Assembly: GCF_016714275.1 (NCBI RefSeq)
Contig: NZ_JADJNP010000002.1
Span: 124,001 to 188,000, forward strand
Origin: Tessaracoccus sp.
Lineage (GTDB): Bacteria; Actinomycetota; Actinomycetes; Propionibacteriales; Propionibacteriaceae
Direction of reading: 5' to 3'
DNA length: 64,000 bases
A model generated the notes under the pieces. It made no database searches. It had not been told where the DNA came from and worked only from the letters and a program-made list of their open reading frames with translations. The translations under genes and the position numbers were made by a program. Shown here piece after piece: positions 1-8,890 of the stretch. Each line of letters begins with the position of its first letter. The first letter of the stretch is position 1.

Positions 1-590
1 CTGGGGATCCCCACCTGGCGGGGGTCCGGCTCGACGGCCTCGCGCAGCGCACGGGCCAGCGCCTTGAACTGGGCCTCGACGATGTGGTGCGGGTCACGGC
101 CGGCCAGCAGTCTCACGTGCAGGCAGAGCCCGGAGTTCAGCGCGAGCGCCTCGAACACGTGGTACGTCATGGAGCCGGCGTAGGGCACGCCGCTGCCGCC
201 GATCCGCGCATAGACCTGGCCGTCGGGTTCGCCCGTGCAGACCACGTAGGGGCGGCCTGCGACGTCGACAACGCAGTCGGCGACCGCCTCGTCGAGCGGG
301 ACGACGGCGTGGCCGTAGCGGCGGATGCCGGACTTGTCGCCCAGCGCCTCTTTGAGGGCCTGGCCGAGGCAGATCGCGGTGTCCTCCACCGTGTGGTGGC
401 CGTCGATGTGCAGGTCGCCAGTGGCCGCGACGTCGATGTCGATCATCGAGTGCTTGGAAAGCGCCGTCAACATGTGGTCGTAGAACCCGACGCCCGTGGA
501 GATGTTCGACACGCCGGTCCCGTCGAGGTTGACGGTGACGGTGATCGTCGACTCCGATGTGGCGCGGGAGATGGTCGCGATGCGGCTCAT
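1..590 (-). CDS. hisB: Imidazoleglycerol-phosphate dehydratase, 3' end outside window
   Basis: Dehydrates imidazoleglycerol phosphate to imidazoleacetol phosphate in histidine synthesis (cytosolic, Mn-dependent). The visible 196 residues begin MSRIATISRATSE and carry the family's two metal-binding histidine clusters, FYDHMLTALSKH near residue 34 and DGHHTVEDTA near 60, followed by GSMTYHVFEALA. This is the monofunctional actinobacterial form; no HisB phosphatase domain is fused at the N terminus. The reading frame is open to base 1, and families of this type end only a few residues further on, so the truncation is just the window edge. It starts 3 nt after the hisC stop and is surely co-translated with hisC and hisD. 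Direct reading plus family knowledge; very secure. Confidence 0.97.
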   Translation of the reverse strand, partial: MSRIATISRATSESTITVTVNLDGTGVSNISTGVGFYDHMLTALSKHSMIDIDVAATGDLHIDGHHTVEDTAICLGQALKEALGDKSGIRRYGHAVVPLDEAVADCVVDVAGRPYVVCTGEPDGQVYARIGGSGVPYAGSMTYHVFEALALNSGLCLHVRLLAGRDPHHIVEAQFKALARALREAVEPDPRQVGIP

Positions 591-593
591 GGG

Positions 594-1679
594 TCAGGTC
601 CCTTCGATGGCGGGGGCGATGTCGTCGAGCGCGGCCTTCAGCAGCATCATCTCGTCCGGCGTACCGGCGGATACGCGTAGGAATCCCGCGGGGCCCGTCT
701 CGCGAATGAGGATGCCGCGGTCGAGCAGCGCCTGCCAGACGGCGTGGCGGTCCGGGAAGCGACCGAAGAGGGAGAAGTTCGACTCCGATTCGATGACGTC
801 GTAGCCTCGCGCGCGGGCCCATGACTCGAAGCCTCTGGCCTCGGCCGTCAGCGCCCGCACCTGCGCGAGGAGCTCGTCGGCGTGCGCCAGCGCGACCCGT
901 GCCACCGCCTGTGTCTGTGCACTCAGGTGATAGGGCAGGCGGACGATGCGGCAGGCATCGACGATGGCGGGGTGGGCCGCGAGATAGCCGACGCGGCCAC
1001 CGGCCAGCGCGAATGCCTTCGACATGGTGCGCGACACGACGAGCCGCGGGTGCCGATCCAGCAGGTCGAGCGCGCTGGGGCGGGCTGAGAACTCCTGATA
1101 GGCCTCGTCCGCAACGATGATCGCGTCGGTCTGCGCGCAGACCTCGTCGAACACCTCGACGGGCGTCGCGGTGCCGGTGGGGTTGTTCGGCGTGGTGATG
1201 ATCACCATCGTCGGGCGGTGCTCTTCGATCGCGCGCAGCACGAGCCCGGCGTCGAGCGTGTAGTCGTCCCTGCGCGGCACGGTGACGTACTCGGTGCACG
1301 TGTTGCGTGCATACTCCGGGTACATCGAGTAGGTCGGCGTGAAGGTCAGGACGCGCCGGCCGGGGCCTCCGAATGCCGTGAGCAGGTGGCTCATGATCTC
1401 GTTCGATCCATTGGCCGCCCAGATGTTCTCCGCGGTGAGGCCGTGCCCGAGGTAGGCGGCGAGGTCCGAGCGCAGCGCCAGCGCCTCGCGGTCCGGGTAG
1501 CGGTTGAGGCTGCCGGCGGCGTTCACGATCGCAGCAGCCATCTCCTGCCGAATCAGCGGCGACGGCGGGTACGGGTTCTCGTTGACGTTGAGGACCACCG
1601 GCACGTCGAGCTGCGGCGCGCCGTAGGGCTCCTCGCCGATGAGATCCGCGCGGAGCGGGAGATCGTCGAGCGTGATCAT
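594..1679 (-). CDS. hisC: Histidinol-phosphate aminotransferase
   Basis: PLP-dependent class I/II aminotransferase converting imidazoleacetol phosphate plus glutamate to histidinol phosphate. It is 361 residues, normal for HisC. Visible signatures are NVNENPYPPSP near residue 30, the NNPTGT turn, and the PLP lysine in SRTMSKAFAL (K221) followed by GGRVGYLAA. The ATG overlaps the hisD stop as ATGA, which fixes the start and implies translational coupling. A longer in-frame extension upstream is only read-through inside hisD in another frame. Order hisD-hisC-hisB is the usual actinobacterial one. Identity is secure; the only uncertainty is substrate breadth, since some HisC paralogues also act on aromatic amino acids. 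Confidence 0.97.
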   Translation of the reverse strand: MITLDDLPLRADLIGEEPYGAPQLDVPVVLNVNENPYPPSPLIRQEMAAAIVNAAGSLNRYPDREALALRSDLAAYLGHGLTAENIWAANGSNEIMSHLLTAFGGPGRRVLTFTPTYSMYPEYARNTCTEYVTVPRRDDYTLDAGLVLRAIEEHRPTMVIITTPNNPTGTATPVEVFDEVCAQTDAIIVADEAYQEFSARPSALDLLDRHPRLVVSRTMSKAFALAGGRVGYLAAHPAIVDACRIVRLPYHLSAQTQAVARVALAHADELLAQVRALTAEARGFESWARARGYDVIESESNFSLFGRFPDRHAVWQALLDRGILIRETGPAGFLRVSAGTPDEMMLLKAALDDIAPAIEGT

Positions 1680-2977
1680 GCGGGCCTCCGCACCGTGATG
1701 GCCGCGGCGTGTCCCGGCAGATCCTCGGCGAGGGCGAACCGCTCCACCCCGTCGGCGAGCGCCATGAGAGCGTCGGCCGAGTAGTCGATGACGTGCACGG
1801 TGCGCATGAATGAGCGCACGTTCAGACCCGAGGAGTGGCAGGCGCAGCCCGCCGTCGGCAGAACGTGGGTGGATCCGGCGGAGTAGTCGCCGAGCGAGAC
1901 GGGCGCGTAGTCGCCGACGAAGATGGCGCCGGCGTTGCGGATGCGCGCGGCGACGGCGCGGGCGTCGGCGGTCTGGATCTCCAGGTGCTCCGCCCCGTAG
2001 GCGTCGGCCACGGCGACAGCCTGGTCGAGGTCGCGGACGATGACGATCGCCGACTGCGGCCCGGTCAACGCGGTGCGGATGCGCTCCTGATGCTTCTGGG
2101 TGGCCACTCGGCGCTCCACCTCGACCTCGACCGCGGCTGCCAGCTCCGTCGACGACGTGATGAGCACGGAAGCTGCCGTCGGGTCGTGTTCGGCCTGGGA
2201 GATCAGATCCGCGGCGATGAACGCCGGGGTCGCGGTGTCGTCGGCGATGATCGCGATCTCGGTGGGACCCGCCTCGGAGTCGATGCCGACGAGCCCCTTG
2301 ACGAGGCGTTTCGCCGCGACAACATAGATGTTGCCAGGCCCCGTGATCAGGGAGACCGGGGCACACACCCTGGGTACCCCGTAGGCGAACATGGCGATCG
2401 CCTGCGCGCCGCCGACGGCGTACACCTCCTCGACGCCGAGCAGGTGACACAGCGCGAGGATGTTGGGGTGCGGCAGGCCGCCGAATCCCTTCTGCGGCGG
2501 CGAGGCGATAGCGATTGACGACACCCCGGCCACCTGGGCGGGAACGACGTTCATGATCACGCTGGACGCCAGCGGCGCGAGGCCGCCGGGCACGTACAGC
2601 CCCACCCGGTCCACCGGGATGTTACGCAGCCCGATCCGCGCGCCGTCGGCGACCTCGGCGGCGACGGGGTCGGCGTCGAACTCCAGGGTCTCCGCCACCT
2701 GACGGCGACGGCGAATGGACTCGGCGAAGGCCTCTTCGAGCTGCGGATCCAGGTTCGACCGCGCCTCGGCCAGCACCTCGGCCGGCACCCGGAACTGCTC
2801 GGGCACCACGCCGTCGAATCGCCGGGAATGCTCGCGCAGCGCCTCTTCGCCACGGGCCGCCACGTCGTCGACGATCGGACGCACGACGGCGACCGCCGCC
2901 TCCACATCGAATCGTCCCCGTGGCAGCAGCGAGCGGTAAGCGCCATCGGCGCCCGTGAAATCCAGAGTTCGCAGCAC
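1676..2977 (-). CDS. hisD: Histidinol dehydrogenase
   Basis: Zn-dependent, NAD-linked four-electron oxidation of L-histidinol to L-histidine, the last step of the pathway. The protein has 433 residues when started at GTG 2977 (VLRTLDFTGADG). Family motifs are clear: GLYVPGGLAPLASSV, GPGNIYVVAAKRLV, GPTEIAIIADD, the catalytic AEHLEI and the C-terminal TAGCACHSSGLNV. A start further upstream would add about 40 residues without HisD character and is rejected. A TAGAAT box ends 8 nt before the GTG and no Shine-Dalgarno is present, so the mRNA is probably leaderless. It is the first gene of the hisDCB operon. Confidence 0.96.
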   Translation of the reverse strand: MLRTLDFTGADGAYRSLLPRGRFDVEAAVAVVRPIVDDVAARGEEALREHSRRFDGVVPEQFRVPAEVLAEARSNLDPQLEEAFAESIRRRRQVAETLEFDADPVAAEVADGARIGLRNIPVDRVGLYVPGGLAPLASSVIMNVVPAQVAGVSSIAIASPPQKGFGGLPHPNILALCHLLGVEEVYAVGGAQAIAMFAYGVPRVCAPVSLITGPGNIYVVAAKRLVKGLVGIDSEAGPTEIAIIADDTATPAFIAADLISQAEHDPTAASVLITSSTELAAAVEVEVERRVATQKHQERIRTALTGPQSAIVIVRDLDQAVAVADAYGAEHLEIQTADARAVAARIRNAGAIFVGDYAPVSLGDYSAGSTHVLPTAGCACHSSGLNVRSFMRTVHVIDYSADALMALADGVERFALAEDLPGHAAAITVRRPA

Positions 2978-2985
2978 GGAGCGCA

Positions 2986-2991
2986 ATTCTA
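2986..2991 (-). promoter_or_regulatory. Putative -10 box of leaderless hisDCB promoter
   Basis: TAGAAT on the minus strand, 8 nt upstream of the hisD GTG. This spacing would put the transcription start at or next to the start codon. No convincing -35 hexamer is visible at 16-18 bp. Inference from spacing, supported by the same arrangement at more than a dozen other operon starts in the window. Confidence 0.55.
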
Positions 2992-3006
2992 GACGAGGAT
3001 CGCTAG

Positions 3007-3028
3007 GGAAGCACTGATCAATGCTTCC
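3007..3028. repeat. 22-bp palindrome, copy 1 (hisD upstream)
   Basis: Arms GGAAGCA and TGCTTCC surround a TGATCA core. Read on the minus strand, the one non-Watson-Crick pair becomes U-G, so the hairpin is better in RNA transcribed toward hisD. It lies about 30 bp upstream of the hisD start. A related 22-mer lies 140 bp away at 3147. It could be an operator, a terminator of the upstream gene, or a dispersed palindromic repeat. Between the two copies (3029-3146) I see only two further small hairpins, GGCGGG/CCCGCC and GGCGC/GCGCC. Confidence 0.6.
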
Positions 3029-3146
3029 TCCGGCGAGGACGTGCTGGGCGGGATGCCCCGCCGCTTCTAGATCGCAGTGTCGTACCGGGTCGTACGGCAC
3101 AAGATGTAGGAGCGGCGGGGCGCCTGATCCAGTGCGCCGCAGCCGA

Positions 3147-3168
3147 GGAATGATTGATCAGTGGTTCC
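3147..3168. repeat. 22-bp palindrome, copy 2 (overlaps end of EIIC-like gene)
   Basis: Shares the flanks GGAA and GTTCC and the core ATTGATCAGTG with the element at 3007 but is a less perfect palindrome. It overlaps the stop codon of the EIIC-like gene. The conservation of the core at equal total length argues for a binding site or repeat family rather than chance, but only two copies are seen. Confidence 0.5.
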
Positions 3169-4786
3169 CTACCACGGCGACGGCGTCGGCCACCGGCTGA
3201 TTCGCCTGCGCGCGGAGATGCAGGATGTTGGCCAGCAATGTCAGGCCCAGCGCGAGCCCGAAGGCGACGAGCATCGCCACCACGATCCCGGTCACGCTGG
3301 TCGACACGAACGGGGCGACGAACACCGGAAGGTAGGCCGTGGCCTCCACGGCACTCATGCCGGCCACAGCCCCACCCGCGGTGGCGGCAAGGAGGGCGGT
3401 GGCGAAGACTTTCCTGTCACCGAACATGAACGGGTACGCCGACTCGACGAAGGTGCCGAAGAAGAAGTTGACGGCGGCGCCGGAGCCGGCGAGGGCACGT
3501 TCCCCGCTGGTTCGGGGCCTGATCACGTTGGCGACGTTGATGCCGAGCGAAACCACGACCAGCGCCACCATGTCGATGCCGCCGAAGAAGCTGTGGCCCT
3601 TCTGTCCCATCTCCAGCAGCACGAGCGGCAGGATCACGGAGTGGTAGACACCGCTCATGAGGGCAGGCCACATGACGAGGCCCGCGAGGGCGCCCGCCAG
3701 GATCGGGCTGACGACGAGCGCCCACTCGATGCCTGCCTTGACGCCGTCGCCGAGCAGCGCCGTGAACGGCGCCAGCAGGAAGTAGACGAGCAGACCGGGC
3801 AGCAGGCCGCTGAGCGCCCCGGTCACGATGTTGGCCGTGGTGGCCGGGAAGCGACGCGCAAGGGTCCACTTGATCAGGAAGGAGGCGAGCAGGCCGGCGA
3901 GGATGCCGCCGACGAGACCGCCGAGGAGGCCGCCCGGTGCCGAGAGGATACCGGCGACGGCGCCGGCCACGAGACCCACCTCGTCGAGTCCGGAGATCTT
4001 GCGCGCCGCGACCGCGGCGACCACGATCGGCAGCGAGGCGATCATCAGGTCGAAGACCGGGGTGAGCGCGCCAAGGCCGGGGATCTTGCTGAAGGCCAGG
4101 ATCAGAGCGAGCGAGATGAACGCGGGGATGCTACCCACCATGATGCCGCGGATGGTGATCCGCTTCCACGCGGCCTCGTTCGGCGGCGTCGTTCCGGGAG
4201 ACGAACCGCCGAGCACGGGGCGGTACTTCACGCCCAGGCTCTTGGCCAATGCCGAGACATAGGCGACGGCACGCGTCGTGCTGTTGGTTCCCGTGGTGCC
4301 GGAGGCGCCGACCATGTTGACGCCCAGCGACTGAGCCTTTGCGATCGAGGTGCCGCCCGTTCCCGCGGCGGGGATGCCCTTGCGGACCGCGGCGGCGATC
4401 GCCAGGGAGTTGGTGTCCGTGGGATCGCAGCTCATCAGGATGAGCGCACCGATCTCGCCGGCGTCGATGAGGCCGGCGATCCGCGCATCCTCCTCCCGCG
4501 CCGTCGCGTTGACCTCGGACAACGGCCCCGACGCGACGACCTCCGGCCGATTGCCGTTCAGTCCCCAGAGCTCAGCGGGGGTCGACTGGGTGACGCCGTC
4601 CATTGAGGAGCCCGCGGAGACGAACTGGACCTCAGCCAGCTCAAGTCCGGCAGCGTTGATCTGACGCAGCGTGTCGAGGATGAGCATGGCGGGGTCGTTG
4701 CCGCCGTGGCTGCGAAGATTGCCGCCACTACTGGCGAGGATCGCCACGCGACGCTGCGGCGCCCCCGGCTGGCTGTGTGCGGTCAT
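3158..4786 (-). CDS. Orphan fructose-PTS EIIC-like membrane protein with unusual N-terminal domain
   Basis: A 542-residue protein in two parts. Residues 1 to about 205 look cytosolic and alpha/beta (RVAILASSGGNLRSHGGNDP, GALILMSCDPTDTNSLA, GASGTTGTNSTTRA). Residues 215-540 form about nine or ten membrane segments resembling the fructose-type PTS EIIC domain, including glycine-rich GGLLGGLVGGILAG and FVESAYPFMFGDRKVF. I see no EIIA or EIIB domain and no EIIB-type phosphorylation cysteine loop, so PTS phosphotransfer is not supported. Substrate unknown. It lies 21 nt downstream of the four-TM gene and in the same operon as dnaE. A start at ATG 4786 has a purine-rich GAAAGGGGGC ahead of it. Alternative: a facilitator or sensor derived from EIIC. 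Confidence 0.7.
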   Translation of the reverse strand: MTAHSQPGAPQRRVAILASSGGNLRSHGGNDPAMLILDTLRQINAAGLELAEVQFVSAGSSMDGVTQSTPAELWGLNGNRPEVVASGPLSEVNATAREEDARIAGLIDAGEIGALILMSCDPTDTNSLAIAAAVRKGIPAAGTGGTSIAKAQSLGVNMVGASGTTGTNSTTRAVAYVSALAKSLGVKYRPVLGGSSPGTTPPNEAAWKRITIRGIMVGSIPAFISLALILAFSKIPGLGALTPVFDLMIASLPIVVAAVAARKISGLDEVGLVAGAVAGILSAPGGLLGGLVGGILAGLLASFLIKWTLARRFPATTANIVTGALSGLLPGLLVYFLLAPFTALLGDGVKAGIEWALVVSPILAGALAGLVMWPALMSGVYHSVILPLVLLEMGQKGHSFFGGIDMVALVVVSLGINVANVIRPRTSGERALAGSGAAVNFFFGTFVESAYPFMFGDRKVFATALLAATAGGAVAGMSAVEATAYLPVFVAPFVSTSVTGIVVAMLVAFGLALGLTLLANILHLRAQANQPVADAVAVVGNH

Positions 4787-4807
4787 GGCCGCCCCCTTTC
4801 GTGAGAC

Positions 4808-5326
4808 TCAGCGGTCTCCGAGTCCGTCGGCGGGCGCGTCAGCAGGCGTCGCTGCGCGCCTCTCTGGCCAGAAGGCCGACAGCAGCATAATCGGCGTGAT
4901 GGCCGCGAAGGGCCCGACCAGCAACGCCGAGAGCGACCGCAGTTGCAGGTCCATCTGCACGACATCGCCTGCGGCGGCCTCCGCCATCCTCGTCGCGAAG
5001 CTGTTGCTTCCCACGAGCGTGCCCACCCACCAGGCGACGGCCGACGCGCAGAGGGCCGCGATCACCGGGACGCCGACGACCCACCAGCCGCGGCGGAACA
5101 GCATCACCCAGCCGACAACACCGATGATCAACCCGACGACGCCGGTGATGAGGGTGAACGTGGCATCGGCGGCGACGATGGTCGCCTGGCTGCGCTCGGA
5201 GATGAAGGCCGCGAGGCTGTCGAGCACCGTGTAACTGGCGAGCGGCGTCACGTTCGCCCACAGCAGGCCTCCCAGCCCACCCAGGAGGACCGTGGTGGCC
5301 AGGTACACGATGACGCGCTGCCTCAT
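4808..5326 (-). CDS. Four-TM membrane protein of unknown function
   Basis: 172 residues with four predicted membrane spans (about 7-25, 57-80, 84-106, 130-152) and a charged C-terminal tail. The first loop after TM1 (LWANVTPLASYTVLDS) is probably extracytoplasmic. I do not recognise the family. The ATG overlaps the dnaE stop as ATGA, implying coupling to dnaE. The EIIC-like gene follows after 21 nt. The conserved-looking pairing with that transporter suggests a membrane partner, but this is inference only. Confidence 0.8.
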   Translation of the reverse strand: MRQRVIVYLATTVLLGGLGGLLWANVTPLASYTVLDSLAAFISERSQATIVAADATFTLITGVVGLIIGVVGWVMLFRRGWWVVGVPVIAALCASAVAWWVGTLVGSNSFATRMAEAAAGDVVQMDLQLRSLSALLVGPFAAITPIMLLSAFWPERRAATPADAPADGLGDR

Positions 5327-8300
5327 GAGGCCCCGAGGCCGACGCAGGACGGGCCGAGGACCGCCTTCAGGTCGGCGAACAGCGCGGAGGTGAGCTCGAC
5401 GCGGAAGCCGTCGCCCAACCGGAATGTCTTCACCTGCTCCCCCGTGCGAAGGCTCAGGTGCACCTCGGCCGCGCCCGGGTACTGGGCGAGGATCTCCTTC
5501 AATCGGTTGACGACGCCGGGCGTGCAGCGAACGGCGGGAAGGGTAAGGGCCAGGGGCCCGACGTTGCCCTCCGCGCTCATGTGCGGCGCGACGATGTTCT
5601 GCGCGCGCACCCGGCCGCGGTCCTCACCCGACTCGACGACGCCCTCGACGGCGACGATCGTATCGGGCGCGAGGTGCGCGGCCACCTGGTCGTAGACGCG
5701 GGGGAACACGGTCACCTCGATGGATCCGGTGAGATCCTCCAGCACCACCTGTGCCCAGATGTTGCCCGCCTTGTTCACGCGCCGGTTGACCGATGTCACC
5801 AGGCCGCAGAGCTTCGTCGGGCCACGGAACCCGTCCTCGGCAACCGCGGAGACGATGGGCCGCTCGCTGTTGGTCTGCAGCACGTGCTCGAGGCCGTTCA
5901 GCGGATGATCGGACACGTAGAGACCGAGCATCTCGCGCTCGAACGCCAGCCGCGTCCGTCGGTCCCATTCCTCCATCTCCGGCACATGCGCGTGGAGGTC
6001 GGCGGCCTGGCCTGCCTCGCCGTCGAGATCGAACCCGAAGTCGAAGCCGTCCTGGCCGTTCTCCGCGTTGCGCTTCACGTCGATGATCGAGTCGACGGCG
6101 GTCTCGAAGACGCTCATGAGCGCGCGGCGAGCGTGGCCCAACTCGTCGAAGGCGCCGGCCTTGATCAGCGACTCGATGACGCGCTTGTTGCACATCAGCA
6201 GCGGCGCCTTATCGAGGAAGTCGCCGAAGTCCGCGGCGGGCCCGAGGCGCGTGCGCTCCTCGATCCAGGCGTTGACGACCTTGTCGCCGACGTTGCGCAC
6301 GGCGCCGAGGCCGAAGCGGATGTGGTCGCCGACGGGCGTGAACGCCGCCTCGGAGGAGTTGACGTCGGGCGGCAGCACCTCGATGCCCATGTGGCGGCAT
6401 TCGGCGAGGTAGAGCGCTGACTTGTCCTTGTCGTCGCGCACGGACTGCAGCAGCGCCGCCATGTACTCCACCGGGTAGTTCGCCTTCAGCCAGGCCGTCC
6501 AGTAGGAGACGAGGCCGTAGGCGGCGGAGTGTGCCTTGTTGAAGGCGTAGTCGGAGAAGGGAAGCAGGATGTCCCACAGTGTCTGGATCGCGGCCTTCGA
6601 GTAACCGCGTCCGAGCATGCCGCCGGAGAAGATCTCGTACTGGGCATCCAGTTCGGACTTCTTCTTCTTGCCCATGGCGCGGCGCAGCATGTCGGCGCCG
6701 CCGAGGGTGTAGCCGGCCAGTTGCTGCGCGATGGCCATGACCTGCTCCTGGTACACGATCAGGCCGTAGGTCTCCCCCAGGATCGGCTCGAGCGCCTCCG
6801 CGAGATCCGGGTGGATGGGCTCGACGGGCTCGCGGCCGGTCTTGCGGCGCGCGTACTTGTTGTGCGAGTCGGCGCCCATCGGGCCGGGGCGGTAGAGGGC
6901 GCCGACCGCGGAGATGTCCTCGAAGCAGTCGGGTTGCATGGAACGCAACAGCGCTCGCATGGGCCCGCCGTCGAGCTGGAAGACACCGAGCGTGTCGCCG
7001 CGCTGCAGCAGCTCGAACGTCTTCGGGTCGTCGAGGGTGAGGGTCTCCAGATCGACATCGACACTCTGGTTCAGCTTGATGCCCTGCACCGCGTCGTCGA
7101 TCACCGTGAGGTTGCGCAGCCCCAGGAAGTCCATCTTGATCAGCCCGAGGGCCTCGCAGCCCGGATAGTCGAACTGGGTGATGATGGCGCCGTCGGCCTC
7201 GCGCTTCATGAGCGGCACGATGTCGATCAGCGGGGCCTTGCTCATGATCACGCCGGCGGCGTGCACGCCCCACTGGCGCTTCAGCCCCTCGATGCCTTTT
7301 GCGGTGTCGACGACGGTGCGGACATCCGGCGACGACTGGTAAAGCTCGCGGAACTCGGTGCCTTCGGCGTATCGCTTGTGCTCCTCGTTGAAGAGTTCGC
7401 TCAGCGGGACGCCCTTGCCCATGACGTCCGGCGGCATGGCCTTCGTGATCTGCTCGCCGATCGCGAACGGCATGTCGAGGACACGCGCGGAGTCCTTCAC
7501 AGCGGCCTTCGCCTTGATGGAACCGTAGGTGATGATCTGCGCGACGTACCCCTTGCCGTACTTCTCCGTGACGTAGTTGATCACCTCGCCGCGGCGGCGA
7601 TCATCGAAGTCGATGTCGAAGTCGGGCATCGAGACGCGCTCGGGGTTGAGGAACCGCTCGAAGAGGAGGCCGTGTTCGATGGGGTCGAGGTCCGTGATGC
7701 GCAGCGCATAGGCGCACATCGATCCCGCGCCGGAGCCGCGGCCGGGGCCGACCCGCACGCCGTTGCGCTTGGCCCAGTTGATGAAGTCGGCAACCACCAG
7801 GAAGTAGCCGGAGAATCCCATCTGCGTGATGATCTTGGTCTCGAACTCGGCGCGGTCGCGGACGTCGTCCGAGATGCCGTTCGGGTACCGGTAGTGCAGG
7901 CCTTCCTCGACCTCCCTGCGGAACCAGGAGTCCTCGGTCTCGCCCTCGGGCACGGGGAACTCCGGCATGTAGGTTCCCATGCCCTCCGCGAAGACCGTTT
8001 CGACGCGCTCCGCGATGGCAAGCGTGTTGTCGCAGGCCTCGGGCAGCTCGCGGAACAGCGTGCGCATCTCCTCGGGCGACTTCAGGTAGTAGCCATTGCC
8101 GTCGAACTTGAACCGCTCCGTCTGCGCCTTGCGGGAACCCGACGACACGCACAGCAGCGTGTCGTGCGCGTCGGCGTCGTCGGCGTGGACGTAGTGGAGG
8201 TCGTTGGTGGCGACCAGCGGCAGGTTCAGCTGCTTGGCGAGCTTCAGCAGGTCGTGGCGGACGCGCGTCTCGATGTCGAGGCCGTGGTCCATCAGCTCGA

Positions 8301-8856
8301 CGTAGAAGTTGCCCTCGCCGAAGATGTCGCGGAACTCGGCCGCAGCCGCGACGGCGTTGTCGTACTGCCCGAGGCGCAGGAATGTCTGCACCTCACCCGA
8401 CGGGCAGCCCGTCGTCGCGATCAGGCCCTTGCCGTAGAGGTTGAGCAACTCCCGGTCGGCACGCGGCTTGTAGAAGAATCCCTCCAGCGAGCTGCGCGTG
8501 CTCAGCCGGAACAGATTGTGCATCCCCTCGGGGTTGGCGGCCCACATCGTCATGTGCGTGTAGGCGCCTTTGGATGCGACGTCGTCGCCCGTGCCGTCGC
8601 CGAACTGGACGCGCTTGCGCTCGCCACGCCCCGTCCGCGGGGTGAGGTAGGCCTCCAAACCGATGATCGGCTTGACGTCGAAGTCCTTCGAGGCCTTGTA
8701 GAACTCGAACGCGCCGTACAGATTGCCATGGTCGGTGATGGCAAGCGCGGGCATCCCCATCCGCTCCGCGCCGGTGAAGAGATCCTTGATCCGCGCGGCG
8801 CCGTCGAGCATCGAGAACTCGGTGTGGCAGTGCAGGTGCACGAACGAATCTGACAA
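5323..8856 (-). CDS. dnaE: DNA polymerase III alpha subunit
   Basis: Replicative polymerase catalytic subunit, 1177 residues, the normal size for actinobacterial DnaE1. The N-terminal PHP domain starts HLHCHTEFSMLDGAA and includes AITDHGN. The polymerase acidic motif PDFDIDF lies at about 411-417. The helix-hairpin-helix and OB-fold region (LCGLVTSVNRRVNKAG) is near the C terminus. The start is taken as TTG 8856 because GGAGGA lies 5 nt upstream; a TTG at 8868 is inside that Shine-Dalgarno region. A TAAGGT box at 8888-8893, over the lacI stop, could supply its own promoter. It is followed, with ATGA overlap, by the four-TM gene. A housekeeping gene, unusual only in its downstream partners. 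Confidence 0.96.
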   Translation of the reverse strand: MSDSFVHLHCHTEFSMLDGAARIKDLFTGAERMGMPALAITDHGNLYGAFEFYKASKDFDVKPIIGLEAYLTPRTGRGERKRVQFGDGTGDDVASKGAYTHMTMWAANPEGMHNLFRLSTRSSLEGFFYKPRADRELLNLYGKGLIATTGCPSGEVQTFLRLGQYDNAVAAAAEFRDIFGEGNFYVELMDHGLDIETRVRHDLLKLAKQLNLPLVATNDLHYVHADDADAHDTLLCVSSGSRKAQTERFKFDGNGYYLKSPEEMRTLFRELPEACDNTLAIAERVETVFAEGMGTYMPEFPVPEGETEDSWFRREVEEGLHYRYPNGISDDVRDRAEFETKIITQMGFSGYFLVVADFINWAKRNGVRVGPGRGSGAGSMCAYALRITDLDPIEHGLLFERFLNPERVSMPDFDIDFDDRRRGEVINYVTEKYGKGYVAQIITYGSIKAKAAVKDSARVLDMPFAIGEQITKAMPPDVMGKGVPLSELFNEEHKRYAEGTEFRELYQSSPDVRTVVDTAKGIEGLKRQWGVHAAGVIMSKAPLIDIVPLMKREADGAIITQFDYPGCEALGLIKMDFLGLRNLTVIDDAVQGIKLNQSVDVDLETLTLDDPKTFELLQRGDTLGVFQLDGGPMRALLRSMQPDCFEDISAVGALYRPGPMGADSHNKYARRKTGREPVEPIHPDLAEALEPILGETYGLIVYQEQVMAIAQQLAGYTLGGADMLRRAMGKKKKSELDAQYEIFSGGMLGRGYSKAAIQTLWDILLPFSDYAFNKAHSAAYGLVSYWTAWLKANYPVEYMAALLQSVRDDKDKSALYLAECRHMGIEVLPPDVNSSEAAFTPVGDHIRFGLGAVRNVGDKVVNAWIEERTRLGPAADFGDFLDKAPLLMCNKRVIESLIKAGAFDELGHARRALMSVFETAVDSIIDVKRNAENGQDGFDFGFDLDGEAGQAADLHAHVPEMEEWDRRTRLAFEREMLGLYVSDHPLNGLEHVLQTNSERPIVSAVAEDGFRGPTKLCGLVTSVNRRVNKAGNIWAQVVLEDLTGSIEVTVFPRVYDQVAAHLAPDTIVAVEGVVESGEDRGRVRAQNIVAPHMSAEGNVGPLALTLPAVRCTPGVVNRLKEILAQYPGAAEVHLSLRTGEQVKTFRLGDGFRVELTSALFADLKAVLGPSCVGLGAS

Positions 8857-8890
8857 CTGTTCCTCCAAGCCCGGGCGACAAGCTCACACC

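Noticed and set aside
3161..4606. 481-codon plus-strand frame opposite the EIIC-like gene
   Set aside because: Asp/Glu/Gly/Arg/His-rich shadow of hydrophobic codons; the minus-strand protein has coherent membrane segments.
6529..8853. A 774-codon plus-strand frame opposite dnaE
   Set aside because: Antisense shadow of a clear dnaE; no domain, no start signal.
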